The notes beneath the pieces were generated by a model. It made no database searches. It was not told where the DNA came from and saw only the letters and a program-made list of their open reading frames with translations. The position numbers were made by a program, and so were the translations under genes. Positions 9,371 through 19,383 of a stretch of 19,634 bases of DNA are shown piece after piece; position 1 is the first letter of the stretch, and each line of letters opens with the position of its first letter. The stretch comes from Cochliopodium minus (taxonomy: Eukaryota; Discosea; Himatismenida; Cochliopodiidae), in NCBI GenBank assembly GCA_024220525.1, contig JAMYWO010000057.1, forward strand, positions 169,781-189,414. The letters are read 5' to 3'.

Positions 9371-12300
9371 ATGAAGAAAGATAATAATAAAAGAAAGGAT
9401 GTAAAGAAGGAATCAAAATTCAATAAAAAATTCAAGGATGATATGATAGACGAAGATTTTGGAGAATCAGCAAGCGAAATGGATAAAGATAGACCAGAAT
9501 TTCTTGGGACAGAATTAGCAGAGGTTCCATGGGAAAGAACTCAACCATTTTTGAGACCAGATGAAATGGATCTTGGTAAAATATAATTATTTTTTGATAA
9601 ATACCCTTAATAAATTTTTCTCTCATCTTTCCCAAAGAATTTCAAAATATAGATATAGATTATGAAGTAAGACCTCCATTGAAAGGCATGCCTGGGAATC
9701 AGAATGATGATGTAGCGATAATAAGAATTTTTGGGGTAAATAAGGAGGGAAATTCGATATGTTGTAAAGTTCATGGATTTATGCCTTATTTATATATCGC
9801 TGCACCTCCTAAATTTGGACAAAAAGATTGTGAAAATTTCAGATCTGGATTGAATGTAATTTATCAATTTTTTTCTTGGAAAAACAATAACAAATTTTTT
9901 TCTTCCTGATCAGGATAAAATGAGAAATTCTGTGATGAGAGGACAACTCAAAGGAGACTATATTTTGGAAATAAAGATGGTCAAAAAACAATCGATAATG
10001 GGATACTCTGAAGAAATGTCTGATTATCTTGAAATTACATCAGCATTACCCAAATTCATTCCCACCATCAGAAGCATCTTGGAAACTGGATTCAGTTTCG
10101 ATGGAATTATGAGGCAATATATCACGTACGAATCCAACATTCTCTTCATTTTAAGATTCATGATTGATGTGGGAATGTCAGGATGTTCATGGGTCAAGCT
10201 TCCAAAGAAAAAATACTTTCTAACAGAAGAAAAAATATCTCATTGCCAAATAGAAGTGGATGTTGCGTAAAAAATTCAAATTTTAAATTTTTTTTTTTTG
10301 TAAATAATTTGTTTCAGATTTAATGATATAATTTGCCATACCATCGATGAAAGACCAGAAATGGCCCCTTTCAGAATCCTCTCCTTTGATATCGAATGTG
10401 CTGGGAGAAAAGGTATCTTTCCTGAGCCTGAGAAAGATCCAGTCATCCAAATCGCAAATTACATCACTGTTCAAGGAAGTGACAAGCCCATGGTCAGAAA
10501 CATCTTCACATTAAAGTCTTGTTCATCTATTGTTGGAGCACAAGTTTTCTCATTTGATAGCGAAGCTAAAATGCTTGAAGCTTGGAGAGATTTCATCATC
10601 ACTGTCGATCCTGATATCATCACTGGTATTACTAGTTTAACATATTTTTTAATTTATCTTTTATTTCAATTTTAAAAAGGTTATAATACAACTTCTTTCG
10701 ATATCCCATACCTCATCAAGAGAGCTGATAACTTGAAATGCAAAAAAGCTACTTACCTCGGAAAAGTGAAAGAAAAAAGATCAAGAGTGAAAGATGCTTC
10801 TTTTTCTTCAAAAGCTTACGGAACAAGAGAAAGCAAAGAAACAAACATGGAAGGGAGAGTGTCATTCGATCTTTTACAAGTCATCCAAAGAGATTATAAA
10901 TTGCGTTCTTACACTTTGAATGCTGTTTCTGCAGAGTTTCTTGGAGAACAAAAAGAAGAAGTTCATCATTCCATCATCTCAGATTTGTGGAAGGGAAGTG
11001 ACGAAGACAGAAGGAGATTGGCCGTTTATTGTTTAAAAGACGCTTATCTACCTCAAAGACTATTGGACAAGCTGATGTGTCTGGTCAATTACATAGAAAT
11101 GGTAAAAAAATTCTTTTTAACCTATAAGTTTTAATAACAATTTCAAAGGCGAGAGTAACTGGTGTTCCCTTGTCGTTCCTGCTTTCGAGAGGTCAGCAGA
11201 TCAAAGTTTTATCACAACTCTACAGAGCAGCTTACCCCAAAAATGTTCTCATCCCTGCTTACAGCCCTAAAAAGATAGAAACAACATACGAAGGAGCTAC
11301 TGTAGTTGATCCAACGAAAGGTTTTTATGATATTCCTATTTCCACTCTGGATTTTGCTTCTTTGTATCCTTCTATCATGATTGCCCATAATTTGTGTTAT
11401 ACCACTTTAATCATGAATCCTAAATCCACCAAAGTAAAAGAAGAGGATATGGCCAAAACCCCCCTCAACCACTTTTTTGTAAAACCAACCGTCAAAAAGG
11501 GTATTCTTCCAGAGATTTTAGAGAATTTGTTAACAGCCAGATCCAAAGCCAAAAAAGATCTCGAAAATGCCAAAGATAACTTTCAGAAAATGATCTTCAA
11601 CGGAAGACAGTTGGCTTTGAAAATCTCTGCCAACTCTGTCTACGGTTTCACTGGTGCTACTGTCGGAAAGCTTCCTTGCTTGGAAGTAAAAAAGATATCA
11701 TTGTTAACATTCATTTTATTTTAATATTCAATCATTTAGATTTCCGCTGCTGTAACAGCTTATGGAAGAGAAATGTTAAACCTCACCAAAAACCTTGTAG
11801 AAGAAAAGTACTCGATCAAGAATGGTTACCAATACAACGCAGAGGTTATATACGGAGATACTGATTCCGTTATGGTCAAATTTGGAGTGGACACTGTAGA
11901 AAAAGCGATGGAGCTGGGTAGAGAAGCAGCCAAAGAGATCACTAAACATTTCATCAAGCCAATCAAGTTGGAGTTTGAAAAGTGTTACTTCCCCTACCTC
12001 CTCATCTCCAAAAAGAGATATGCCGGTCTCTTCTGGACAAAGACCAGCAAATGGGACAAAATGGATACCAAAGGTATTGAGACTGTCAGAAGAGACAATT
12101 GTCCCCTAGTTAGAAATGTCATCACAACCGTAAAAAAATAAATAATTTTCAATTTTTCTTTCAATTTTTTATTTTTTGTTAGGTACTCAACAAAATTTTG
12201 ATCGATAGAAATGTCCTTTCTGCCGAAACTTACGTTAAGGGGATTGTTTCTGATTTGCTTGGTAATCGTCTTGATCTTTCCCTCTTGGTGATTAGTAAGA

Positions 12301-13057
12301 GTTACTCCAAGAAGGAGGAAGATTACTCTGGCAAACAACCCCACATCGAGTTGGCCAAGAGAATGATGAAGAGAGATCCTGGTACTGCTCCCCATGTTGG
12401 TGATCGTGTTCCATATGTTATTATTCAGTCCACCAAAAATGCTCGTGCTTACGAAAAGGCTGAAGTAAGTTTTTTTTTTAAAAAAATAATCATTTTAAAT
12501 ATATTAATTTTTTTTAAAAGGATCCTCTTTACGTTTTGGAAAACAATCTTCCCTTGGATTACAAGTACTACCTCGAAAATCAGCTTTCAGGCCCTCTCCT
12601 CCGTATTTTCAAGCCTATCCTCAAAAACCCAATTTCTCTCATCACTGGCGAACACACTCGTTCCATCACTATCCCCACCCCCAAATCAGGAGGTATTAAA
12701 GTTTTTTTTTTAAAAAAAAAAACTTTTTAACTTTTCCTTTTGAAAGGTATCCTCAATTTTACTGTGAAAGCTTTAAAGTGTATGAACTGCAAATCTCCTT
12801 TGAATTCTTCTCAGACTACCGTTTGTGGAAATTGTGAGATTCACTCTCTTGAAATTTACCAGAAAACTCTCCAGTGCATTTCTAAGTTGGAGTTTGATTT
12901 CTCTGCTGCTTGGACTCAGTGCCAGAGATGTCAGGGTTCTTTGCATCAAGAGGTCCTTTGTTCTGCTCGTGATTGCCCTATTTTCTACAGAAGAAAGAAA
13001 GTGCAAAAGGATATCATGGATACCAACGAGATGTTGGATAGATTTGATAATTGGTAG
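9371..13057 (+). CDS. POLD1: DNA polymerase delta catalytic subunit (family B, complete)
   Basis: Exons: 9371–9575, 9638–9855, 9914–10266, 10318–10625, 10680–11101, 11149–11685, 11740–12129, 12183–12464, 12521–12692, 12747–13057 (TAG). All nine introns are 47–62 nt, GT–AG and in phase. The protein is 1065 residues, near the roughly 1100 usual for the family. It is the leading candidate for replicative and proofreading synthesis in the nucleus. The 3'–5' exonuclease has Exo [11 protein letters not shown] (Asp283, Glu285), Exo [14 protein letters not shown] and Exo [15 protein letters not shown]. Polymerase motif A is [11 protein letters not shown] (Asp570), motif B is [16 protein letters not shown], motif C is YGDTDS (Asp721, Asp723), and KKRYAGL follows. 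The C-terminus has CysA (CMNCKSPL, then CGNC) and CysB (CQRCQGSL, then [12 protein letters not shown]). CysB in this family holds an iron–sulfur cluster and binds the B subunit. The second acceptor (9638) is chosen because it gives [10 protein letters not shown], which fits the family. No defects seen. Confidence 0.98.
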
Positions 13058-13260
13058 TTGTAAAACAAACAACTTTTCAACCTTTTGAAACAATAGAAAT
13101 ATATTAAATTATATTTTATTTTTTCCAAGTTTTTCATTGATTCCTTTATCATCATCAATCTTGGGAAATTTTTCAGAAATCAAAATTTGAGAGATCTTTT
13201 TCTTTCCAATCAAAATTCTCTTCAATCAAAACATGGTTATTCAATCAAAAAAAAAAAAAA
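13058..13260. other. Short spacer between polymerase delta and YAE1-like gene
   Basis: These 203 AT-rich bases carry the polymerase 3' end and the promoter of the next gene. The A-run at about 13248–13260 abuts the ATG directly. No gene seen. Confidence 0.5.
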
Positions 13261-13734
13261 ATGGATAACGATGATATATATGAAGACCAAGATCTTACTG
13301 AACATGAAATAATGGAATTAAAATATAAAAAGGTTAATTAAATATAATATAATACATTTTTCTTTTAACTCATCAAATAACTCCCTCATTTCCCCTAGAT
13401 AGGATATAGAGAGGGTTTAGAAGAAGGAAAAGAAATATCCCTCCAGAATTCCTTCAATTATGGATTCAAACAAGGATTCAAATTATCTATTTCTCTCAAT
13501 TATCTCAATAACATTCTCAAATATATCACCGAAAAGAAAATCGATGTATCTGAGGAAGATGAAAAAGCATCTTTGGAAATAAAAAAGAAAATAGAGGAAT
13601 TATGGTTGAAGATTAATGACAGAGATACAAAAGTTAATGAGAAGATGATCTTGGAGGAAGGGGATAAATTGATAAAAGGATTGTCCCTCAAATATCCTTT
13701 TTTCTCTACCATTTCTTCATTGCAAAGATATTGA
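13261..13734 (+). CDS. YAE1-like protein (Yae1 N-terminal domain)
   Basis: Two exons, 13261–13332 and 13399–13734 (TGA), joined by a 66-nt intron that starts GTTAAT and ends CCCCTAG, phase 0; 135 residues. The N-terminus is acidic (MDNDDIYEDQDLTEHE). Residues 26–50 form a regular i, i+4 small-residue ladder, GYREGLEEGKEISLQNSF then NYGFKQGF. Gly26, 30, 34, 46 and 50 keep the ladder, with Ser at 38 and 42. This is the deca-GX3 motif that defines Yae1/Lto1 proteins. In yeast and humans Yae1 works with Lto1 as an adaptor that brings the cytosolic Fe–S assembly machinery to the ABC protein Rli1/ABCE1, a ribosome recycling factor. The acidic stretch before the ladder fits YAE1 better than LTO1, but this split is uncertain. 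The C-terminal helical part is not recognisable. Confidence 0.8.
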
Positions 13735-13913
13735 AGATGATAGGATATTAGAAATGAAAGGCCTAATAAGTGTTCTGAAACAAATTGAAAAATAAAAGCC
13801 AATTTATTAAGAACATCTTTATTCAAATTTGTTTGAGCATTTTAAAATTAATTTGAAGAATTTTTCAAATATTTAAAAGAAAAAAAAAAAAAATTGTCCT
13901 CCTATTTCGAAAA
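13735..13913. other. Short spacer after YAE1-like gene
   Basis: AT-rich 179 bases with an AATAAA near 13790 that may be the polyadenylation signal of the YAE1-like gene, followed by the promoter of the next gene. Confidence 0.4.
13880..13897 (+). promoter_or_regulatory. A-tract/TTG candidate start element
   Basis: A long A-run followed by TTGTCC lies 17 bases before the ATG at 13914, the same arrangement as ahead of the polymerase delta and RhoGEF genes. Confidence 0.35.
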
Positions 13914-16486
13914 ATGGATAAAAAAGACAAAAAGAAAGATAAAAAGAAGGAAAAAAAGGTAATTTCCAACAAATGTTTTCTCACTTGAGATTTGATTATT
14001 TTTTTTTTTATAGCAATCAAAAGATAAAGAGAATGTAAGTTTTAATGACAAATATATTTCTTAAATTAACTTTTTTTTTTGTAAACCCGTTTAATTTATA
14101 GGTAGATTTTTTTTCGATTATAAAGGATTTACCAAAAAAATTTGATGTAGATCTGATAAAGATTCATTATCCCAAAAAAAATCCAAAATATTTCATGCTC
14201 ATTAACAATTTTTTCACTTTATTCCAAAAAATCCAATCATTCAATGATTTGAGCAATAAACAATCGAAGCATTATCTCGAAGAGGCCTTGAATATCTTGC
14301 TGACACATTCCATTGATTGGAATGAGTTATTTTTTTCGAGATATATCCTTCATAAGAAGCCATTAGCTAATGATTCAATACAATATTTATTAAAGGTAAC
14401 CAAATAGATAAAGTTTCCCAATTAAAAAAAAATTATCCTTCGAAGCAATAATAATTTATATCCTTCGAAGCAATAATTTTCTCAATTACATCCTATTGAA
14501 TACATTTATTACTCAAAATAAAACATCAGTTTATTGATCAAAATTTTAAAATTTTAAAGATATATAAAATTGACTTATATTTCTTGAATATATAAATTTA
14601 TTGTAAAAAATATCGATAAATATCAACAAAAAATTTTAAATTTAGGCATTGTTGTTCATTTCCCAATCGAATGATAATAAGAATGAGAAATTGGTAAATT
14701 TGGCAAATAGAGGGATAAAGCATCTGAGAGCGCATAAAATCAATTTGGAAAACAGTATGCTTGGATTCAAGGTATCTGAAAAGATGCTCCATCACTTCAC
14801 CCAAGAGAATCGAGTCTCTTCTATCCTTTCCCATCTGACCGTGGAAGATCTGACGAGGAAGATATTAATGTGGGGGGAGATCGAAGATCAATCCCAGCTC
14901 AAAATACAAGTCCAAAACTTTTGCAAAGCTTTGAAGAGTGAATTGATGAATCTTAAGGATGGAGATATGATCGTTTATCAAGATTCAAACGATAACAAAT
15001 ATAGGTATGGAAGATTCTACAGGTAAAAAAATATTATATCAAAAATCTTTAAGATTAATTTTGAATATGCTCTGATTATATTAAAATTGAATTAAATTTA
15101 ATTTTTGTTTTCATATAGATTTATCAACCAGAAGACGGTTGAGATCAAAATAGATCCTTCCGAAATAAACTCTCTCACAATAGACACTAACAAGGTCAAG
15201 CCTTTACCCCAAAAGTTCTCTCAACTTCTCCTCGCAGCAGAAGAACACGCCGAATTTGTGGAAGACGAGTTTACTTTGATACATGAAAAATATAACAACG
15301 CAATTAGTAATTACGCAAAACAACACATCAAAAAATTCATACTAGGCAATGGTATAACTAAAAAACTTATAACTTGTGAAAAAAAAATTTAAATTTTTTC
15401 TTAGGAATAAATGAAGAACATTTGTTCCTTATTGATGATCTCAAGCCAAAGACTGAAGAAGTGATCACTCCCGAGGATATTATAAAGTCACTCAAACTGA
15501 TAGAGTTTATCTCTAAAATCCAGTCCGTACTAAAGAACATGGAATCCGAAAAAGAAAAGAACCACCCAGAATGCCTCCAATTCAAAAAGGAATACATCAA
15601 CCACATCTTCAAGTTGGAAATAAAAGAATGCTACGTTCCCACTTTCGGTCAAATCAGCGACAAGGCTCTCAACTTCCTCTCCAACGACACTCTCTGCGCC
15701 CAGTTCACCAACTTTCAAACCCAAATATCTAACAACTTAAAGTCTAGGCGTGAGGAAATCGACGACATGATCCAGAGATACATTTGTGGTACTGCGAAGG
15801 AGAGCATCGTTAGTTGGTGGCACAGTCTCATCAATAATAACACTCAAAATTTCCTCACTGCTAAAGGTTACCTTGAGAATTGTACCGCTTTCGACTACCT
15901 CAATGAGCCTCCTCTTGATTTTAATGGTGTCAAAAATAATTTTAAGATCCTCACTTTTATTCTCAAACAACTTGGAAATAACAACTCGGAGACTCTTGAC
16001 ATTTGCAACATTGATCCCAAAAACTTCTCTGAGGATGTTTTGAAGTGGCGCGAGAGGTCTCTCAACGACTTGATCAAGGAGCTGAAGGAGGTGATCTATC
16101 CAAGGATCCACAACCACATTCTTTGTATTTACACCATTCTTGCATATATCCTTCAGATTCCTTATGATTGCCAACAAGATTTCGAAAACATAAAAAACAA
16201 GTTCAAGGAAAATACCTTTCTGACCTTTGATGAAAAGTTGAAGAAAAATGTAATTTCAATTTTCTTAATTTAATTCACACTTCGCACAAATACTAAATCA
16301 TTGTTTTTCTAGATGACAAATACTATCAAGGATATTGAATATTTGATCGAAATGATTCGACTTGAGGACAACCCTCAAGAAAAACAGATGCACATTGTGC
16401 CTATCAGTGGTCTTATAGTCAACCGTGTTGTTAGGAAAGAAAGTGAAATGAAAACTGTTATTGAAGTTTGGCAGAATAAATTTTAG
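13914..16486 (+). CDS. Unrecognised 662-residue protein, seven exons
   Basis: Exons: 13914–13958, 14014–14034, 14102–14395, 14646–15022, 15119–15351, 15405–16249, 16313–16486 (TAG). All junctions are GT–AG and in phase, and composition is clearly coding throughout. The first two exons are tiny (45 and 21 nt) and encode a Lys-rich head, MDKKDKKKDKKKEKK plus QSKDKEN. The rest looks mostly helical and soluble. A stretch at about 235–265 (LKDGDMIVYQDSNDN, YRYGRFYRFINQKTVEIKI) looks like beta strands and might be a small barrel. No signal peptide or membrane segment is evident. I cannot place it in a family. The basic head could help nuclear or nucleic-acid binding, but that is a guess. The microexon and the exact N-terminus are the least certain parts; a shorter protein could start at the internal ATG at 14195. 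Confidence 0.75.
14434..14477 (+). repeat. 19-bp direct repeat in an intron
   Basis: TATCCTTCGAAGCAATAAT occurs at 14434–14452 and again at 14459–14477, period 25. It lies in the 250-nt third intron of the orphan gene, which is about four times longer than the typical intron here, and centres on the palindrome TTCGAA. Likely a local duplication. Confidence 0.85.
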
Positions 16487-16685
16487 TTTTTTTTTTTCTT
16501 TTCTTTGTATTCATCATTAAATAAAAAAATTTTTTTCAAATGAATTCACATTCTCTGAAATTCGATCTTTCTATATTATGTATCCAAATAACAAAAATCT
16601 GGTATTGAAATGAAATAGAAAATGTTATTTTCTTTTGTAGATATTTTCATAAATAAAAAAAAAATTGTTATAGTATTTTTTCAAG
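16487..16685. other. Spacer between orphan gene and RhoGEF gene
   Basis: AT-rich 199 bases. An AATAAA near 16520 may mark the 3' end of the orphan transcript. The RhoGEF promoter follows. No gene seen. Confidence 0.4.
16650..16667 (+). promoter_or_regulatory. A-tract/TTG candidate start element
   Basis: TAAATAAAAAAAAAATTG ends 18 bases before the RhoGEF ATG at 16686. It closely matches the element ahead of polymerase delta. Confidence 0.45.
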
Positions 16686-19383
16686 ATGAGTGATAATAAT
16701 AATGTACAAAAGGAAATAGGAGCTGTATTACTCAAACATAACAAGAATTATCTAGAAAATCTCAAAAAATTACGAGAAAAAAAGGATAATAACGAAATAA
16801 AATCAAATAATGAAAATAATTTTGAAAAGAAATTATCCAGTGAAAAATTGGAAGTATCTATCCAAAAGCCAAGAAGAATAACAAACGAAATATTGGAAAA
16901 AAGAGATTTCTTGGATAATAAAACTGAAAAAGAAAAGAAGACCAAGAGTCTCAGGGGATTAGAGAGCCAACAAATAAATAAAAATGACACTTTTACTAAT
17001 CATAAGAGGAATAAAAGCGAAGAAGAAATATTAAACAATACAAATACCAATCCCAATACTAATAATCCCAGCATCAATACCAATAATACTAATACCAATA
17101 CTACTAATACTAATAATACAAACATCAATACTAATACAAAAGATGTTGAGAATAGATCATCAGTTCCCATTACTCCTTCGACCATCATTATCAAATCATC
17201 TGTACATATCTACGATCTCAAGAAGGAATTGTCTAATTTGAAGGAATATTGCAAGGAACCCACCAACAAAAACAAATTGGAAGAAGTTATAGAATCATTG
17301 CATAAATTTGAAAGTATTGAGACAAATATCTTCACAAATAAAAACGTAAAAATAAATTCCACAAAAAAAAAATAAATATTTATATCTCCTGAAAAATCCA
17401 ATTTATTTTTCTCATATTTCACCTATCATTTGATATTCTTTCAAATTAAATACATTAATAAAACCTTACATCTAAATTAAATTTCTGTATACGTACCATT
17501 CTAAAAATATCAATTAAATAATTTGATAGCTCTTCGCTAATTAATGAAATTAAGAAATTTATTAATGATTTCCCCACTTTTCTGATATAATATTTTTTTA
17601 TACTAACATAATTCCTCCTCCCTCAACTTATAGCGTGATATCCTCAAAGATTTCAATGAAATGGATGTTATTAGACTTCAAAGAATGATTAGGAGATGGT
17701 TGAACAGAAGAAGGGTCACGAAATTGTCCATCAAAAACAAAAATGATCTCAAACAGAGAATTATCATTTGGAATCAATTTTTGGAATCTGAGAAAACTTA
17801 TTTCCTGAATGTATTCACCATTGTACAAGTAAAGATATTTGATTATTTAAATTATATACTTTGAACTCAATCTTATATGTCTTTTGTTGATAAAAAAAAA
17901 CAATTTTATAAGATATTGAACCATACAAAGATTTATATTAGAAATTTCAAGATTTGAAAAATTAATTTGAACATTCAATTCTTTTTCAAAACTTATTCTA
18001 AAACTTTTCACAATGAAAATTTGTTAATTAAAAATTAAATGATCGATAATTGGATCAATATTAATCTACAAATGATTATTTTGGATCATTGATCAATTAT
18101 GTTGAGATATAATATTAATGCAAAATATATGAAGCAGATTGAATTCTCAAAAAAATTTTCATTCTTAATTCTTAATTTCTTCAAAAAAGAAATACTTCAA
18201 GCCACTCCAATCTACAAAAATCATACCAGACGAGTCCTTGGCTCTCATTTTTGGAAAAATAGACATCATCAAAGAGAAATCCAAAGAAATCCTCAACAAT
18301 TTCATCAGAAAAAACGACGAGAGTTCTTACAAAGGATCCGAAAAAGAAAAGGTCGAGTTTTTGGCTTCTTCTGAGGTAGGCCTCATTTTCAAGGAACTTG
18401 TTTTTCCCACCCTCCAAAACTTTTATGTTCCTTACATCAACTCTTTCACTGAGTGCCTTTCTCGCTTGGAAAAACTTTTGAAGAGATATCCTGAGTTCAA
18501 AACTTTCATTGATGTACGATCCTTCTCTTTATCAAAAAAATTTTTTAAAAAGTTTCTTTTTATTTCATCTATTTTTATTTTAAACTTTTTATTAATTCTA
18601 AATATAATTCATTATTTTTTTGTATTTTTTAAAAAGTTTGATTTTCAAAATTATTTATTCAAAAAATTTTAAAATTTTTTCTTGTGAAGAAAACAAACTT
18701 GGAAGTGAACCAGAAGAGTTTTTTTGGGCTTCTTTTGGCTCCCGTACTTAGAACGAGCTCCTACGAAGCAGTGCTCGAAGAACTAGTAAGACTCACACCA
18801 GAAGGACACAAACACAGCTCTCCTCTCAGAGAAGCCGCAGAGAAAGTCAGAAAACTCAACTTTTCTTTGGCTCCCTTGAGGCGTAATGCCATCAATATTG
18901 CCAAATTGATGGAACTCGTTTCTAACAGTGAGAAAACTGATTTGGTGGATAATGATCGTGTTTTATTACGTGAGGGTCCTGTCACAGAAGTAATTTTTTT
19001 TTTTTTAATCGAATAAAAACATCTGTTTATTTATAACAAAAATAAAATTGATTTACAAACATCTCAATTTTTAATAATTTAATTTATTTTATGTTTTTTA
19101 AAATTATTATTTTTTTTTTAATTAAATTTATTTTTTTAATTTTTTTATTCATATAAATTTTTTACTTTAATTAAATTTGTTTAATCAAAAATAATATTAA
19201 TTTTTAAAAAAAAGGTTGAAACAAGTGGAAATAATACGGTGGAGTCTTTTGAGAGAATTATTCTTTACCTCTTCAATGACTGCATTTCCCTTGGTAAGTT
19301 CATCGAGTCGGAAAAGACCATAAGCTTTGAAAAGATTCTTCAGCTCCAAGACGCCTCCATCTCAGACGAAATAGATCTTTCTT
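16686..19383 (+). CDS. RhoGEF with IQ, DH and PH regions (5' part; runs past the window)
   Basis: Exons: 16686–17345, 17634–17828, 18190–18513, 18690–18989, 19215–19383 and onward. Introns are 176–361 nt, all in phase. Residues 1–220 are Lys/Asn-rich and disordered, with an Asn/Thr run at 117–151. Exon 2 has an IQ-like calmodulin-binding motif, VIRLQRMIRRWLNRRRV (about 232–248, Gly replaced by Arg), and opens the DH domain at IIIWNQFLESEKTYFLNV. DH continues with KYFKPLQSTKIIPDESLALI, IFKELVFPTLQNFYVPYI and KSFFGLLLAPVLRTSSYEAV to about residue 455. The PH domain then begins (RVLLREGPVTE, ERIILYLFNDCISLGKF) and is incomplete at 19383, where TCTT|GTAAG looks like a phase-1 donor. DH–PH proteins load GTP on Rho/Rac GTPases. 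The usual QRxxRY of helix 5 is not kept (LRTSSY). The join of the first exon to exon 2 rests on phase alone; without splicing the first exon ends at a TAA at 17373–17375, giving a 229-residue protein. Confidence 0.82.
17034..17138 (+). repeat. Asn/Thr-rich low-complexity repeat in the RhoGEF N-terminus
   Basis: Bases alternate AAT/AAC and ACT/ACC/ACA codons, producing a run such as NTNPNTNNPSINTN and NTNTTNTNNTNINTNT (residues 117–151). Third-base variation shows it is an old or selected repeat and not a fresh microsatellite. A disordered linker. Confidence 0.85.
18008..18132 (+). repeat. Dispersed GATC-rich repeat, copy 1 (in RhoGEF intron 2)
   Basis: Starting at AATGAAAATTTGTTAAT, this stretch shares with 19488–19634 the ordered blocks GATCGATAA, GGATCAATATTAATC, ACAAATGAT, TTTGGATC, GATCAATTAT and TTATGTTGAGATATAA. 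It has four GATC sites arranged partly as inverted repeats (TGGATCAAT and ATTGATCAAT). It accounts for about a third of the unusually long 361-nt intron (17829–18189). No coding content is seen in the rest of this intron. Confidence 0.8.

Noticed and set aside
11994-12395. Minus-strand open frame opposite polymerase delta exons 7–8
   Set aside because: It overlaps the intron and conserved polymerase sequence in the sense direction, with no independent support.
12465-12520. T- and A-rich stretches in introns as possible tRNA or small RNA genes
   Set aside because: No cloverleaf, box A/B sequences or other structured pattern could be found. They are ordinary short introns.
15530-16177. Minus-strand open frames opposite exon 6 of the orphan gene
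   Set aside because: Antisense shadows of a long exon whose plus-strand frame is supported by in-phase splice junctions on both sides.
18099-18374. Plus-strand frame reading ILQATPIYKNHTRRVL across the start of the third RhoGEF exon
   Set aside because: The alternative frame from the acceptor at 18189 gives KYFKPLQSTKIIPDESLALI, a clear DH-domain segment in phase with both neighbouring exons.
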